From Actinosynnema pretiosum (GTDB lineage Bacteria > Actinomycetota > Actinomycetes > Mycobacteriales > Pseudonocardiaceae), in NCBI RefSeq assembly GCF_024171695.1, contig NZ_JAMTCF010000002.1:1-64000 (forward strand): a stretch of 64,000 bases of DNA. Direction: 5' to 3'. The position numbers were made by a program, and so were the translations under genes. Position 1 is the first letter of the stretch; every line of letters begins with the position of its first letter. Positions 62,616-64,000 of this stretch are shown in pieces. The notes below the pieces were generated by a model that was not told where the DNA came from, did not search any database, and saw nothing but the letters and a program-made list of their open reading frames with translations.

Positions 62616-64000
62616 GTAACCGGATCAGCCTGTACCAGAAGGCCGAGCAGGAGCTGTACAAGCTCGACCGGGCGGTGAAGGCCGACTTCTACAACTTCTG
62701 CCACAAGTTCAGGGAGGACAAGGACACGGCAGGCCTCCAGCTCAAGCAGCTCAAGGGGGACGGCAGGGTCTTCAGCGCCAGGGTCAGCCAGTCCTACCGC
62801 GCGCTGCTCGTCAGGGCAGGCGTCGACGGCAAGGGCGGGCAGAGCTGGGTGGTCGTCGCGGTCCGGCACCGCAAGCACGTCTACGAGGAAATGACCGTCG
62901 CGGTGAACCGGGTCACCGGTGAGATCGAGTTCGTGGACCTCTCCGTCGTCGGGGACAGCGTCCTGGAGCGGGCGGGCATCACCCTCACCCCCGCCGAGCC
63001 CGAACAGGAGCCACCGTCCGCCACCGCCGCTCCGGAGCCCGCCCCGGCTCCCGCGCCGCCGCTGCTCGGTGACGTGACCGCCGAGCAGTTGCGCGAACTG
63101 GGGGTCAGCGAGCAGCTGATCGACCTGGCCCTGGCCGTGACCACCAGCGCCGAGCTGGACCTCCTGGTCGCGGGCGCTCCGACGTTGTCCAACGACGTGC
63201 TCACCGGGCTCGCGTCGGGGATGGGCCTGGACGAGGTGAAGCAGGAGATCACGGCCCAGGTCGAGGTGGAGCTGGATGACGACTACGCCGACGACCTCGG
63301 GGCCGCGCTCGCCCGCACCACCGTCACCACGGTCGACGAGTCCTTGAAGTCCGTCCTCGCGGAAGGCGACTTCCGGGCCTGGAAGGTGTTCCTGCACCCG
63401 AGCCAGGCCAAGCTGGTCCGCCGCGACTACAACGGCCCGGCACGGGTCACCGGCGGTCCCGGCACCGGCAAGACCATCGTCGCCCTGCACCGGGTCCGGT
63501 ACCTTGCGGAGCGGCTGCCCGCGGGTTCCGACCAGCCGATCCTGCTCACCACGTTCACCAAGAACCTCGCCGCCGACCTCCAAAAACGCCTCGCCTCCCT
63601 GATCGACGTGGACCTGGCGAGCAGGGTGGAGGTCGTCAACATCGATCAGCTCGCGGCGCGGGTGCTGGGTGAGAACACCGGGTCGGGCGGGGTCAAGCAG
63701 CGCGTCAACGAGGCGACCGCGCTCACCGTGCTGCGCCAGGTGCACGCCGAAGCCGGTGAAGCCCGCTGGAGTCCTGAGTTCCTGTACGACGAGTGGGACC
63801 AGGTGGTCCTCGGGCAGTCGCTGACGACCAGGAAGGGCTACTTCGAGGCCCGCCGCGCCGGTCGGGGGCGCTCGCTCACCCGTCCCGAGCGCAACCAGAT
63901 CTGGCGGCTGCTGGAGCAGTTCACCACCAGGCTGGACAAGGAAGGCATCGAGACCTGGGGGCAGGCGGCGGAACGGGCGGCGCGCTACGAGGGCGAGCGC
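62612..64000 (+). CDS. UvrD-family helicase with RelE-like N-terminus (partial)
   Basis: The gene runs off the right edge; 463 residues are visible. Residues 1-100 (SLYQKAEQELYKLDRAVKADF, QLKGDGRVFSARVSQSYRALL) have the ParE/RelE toxin fold pattern. An Ala/Pro linker follows (about 128-152), then an acidic helical region. The superfamily 1 helicase starts near 265 with HPSQAKLVRRDYNGPARVTG and Walker A GGPGTGKT (281-288), then LLTTFTKNLAADLQKRL. Its ATG overlaps the giant helicase stop (ATGA), so methyltransferase, helicase and this protein are one translational unit. Fusion of a RelE-like domain to a UvrD helicase occurs in several defence loci; whether the domain is toxic here is unknown. 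Confidence 0.85.
   Translation, partial: MSNRISLYQKAEQELYKLDRAVKADFYNFCHKFREDKDTAGLQLKQLKGDGRVFSARVSQSYRALLVRAGVDGKGGQSWVVVAVRHRKHVYEEMTVAVNRVTGEIEFVDLSVVGDSVLERAGITLTPAEPEQEPPSATAAPEPAPAPAPPLLGDVTAEQLRELGVSEQLIDLALAVTTSAELDLLVAGAPTLSNDVLTGLASGMGLDEVKQEITAQVEVELDDDYADDLGAALARTTVTTVDESLKSVLAEGDFRAWKVFLHPSQAKLVRRDYNGPARVTGGPGTGKTIVALHRVRYLAERLPAGSDQPILLTTFTKNLAADLQKRLASLIDVDLASRVEVVNIDQLAARVLGENTGSGGVKQRVNEATALTVLRQVHAEAGEARWSPEFLYDEWDQVVLGQSLTTRKGYFEARRAGRGRSLTRPERNQIWRLLEQFTTRLDKEGIETWGQAAERAARYEGER

Overview
The window is chromosomal DNA from a high-GC actinomycete, most likely a Pseudonocardiales member (Actinosynnema/Saccharothrix/Lentzea type). The evidence is the very GC-rich codon use, many GTG starts, WhiB7, GlnR-type and DUF4191/PPA1309/UPF0182-type genes, a single-piece tmRNA, and gene order matching Mycobacterium tuberculosis in three blocks. 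The species cannot be fixed from sequence reading alone.

1-16,000: the end of an rRNA operon (23S 3' end, 5S, terminator) is followed by housekeeping genes. These are a GNAT acetyltransferase, a divergent Lrp regulator/rhodanese pair, a glutamine amidotransferase, a PiT phosphate transporter with a candidate PHO box, and a nitrogen block (glnE, glnA with a four-half-site GlnR box, RDD protein, DUF4191) arranged much as in M. tuberculosis Rv2219-Rv2221c. uvrD2 carries an unusual Ala/Ser/Thr/Pro-rich insert built on a hexanucleotide repeat.

16,000-30,300: a block equivalent to Rv3193c-Rv3198c. whiB7 has its autoregulatory-type promoter, an 86-codon upstream ORF and an 18-bp terminator hairpin in its leader, which form a complete ribosome-mediated attenuator. 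Then come an ABC1 kinase, a ThiF/TOMM-like protein, DUF5679, a YgjP-type metalloprotease, DUF2342, a PDZ-Lon protease, PPA1309 and UPF0182.

30,300-46,320: two identical initiator tRNA genes, each with its own promoter and terminator; PadR regulator; prfB; ftsE-ftsX-smpB; a NarL-type two-component pair; ssrA (tmRNA, tag AKSNDQRAFALAA); hrpB; a GT2 glycosyltransferase with a GNAT partner; an MFS exporter; a membrane-anchored DsbA-like protein; a PaaK-like AMP ligase; and tRNA-Ala(GGC).

46,320-64,000: a defence/DNA-modification island begins just after tRNA-Ala. It encodes a DUF262/HNH (GmrSD-like) protein, a DndB-like protein, an HhH-GPD glycosylase coupled to the amino-terminal part of a B12-binding radical-SAM protein, an Eco57I-type adenine methyltransferase, a 2,241-residue DUF1998 helicase with a probable PD-(D/E)XK nuclease tail, and a UvrD-family helicase with a RelE-like N-terminus that runs off the window. 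The last three are translationally coupled (GTGA and ATGA overlaps). The radical-SAM gene is cut off near position 51,165 and joined out of frame to a methyltransferase that has lost its 5' end, which points to an internal deletion. The target-recognition part of the methyltransferase is strikingly AT-rich, as expected of a swapped module. This island is the best candidate for an undescribed system here.

Short tandem duplications (periods 6-20 bp) recur in the intergenic regions between 1,200 and 19,200.
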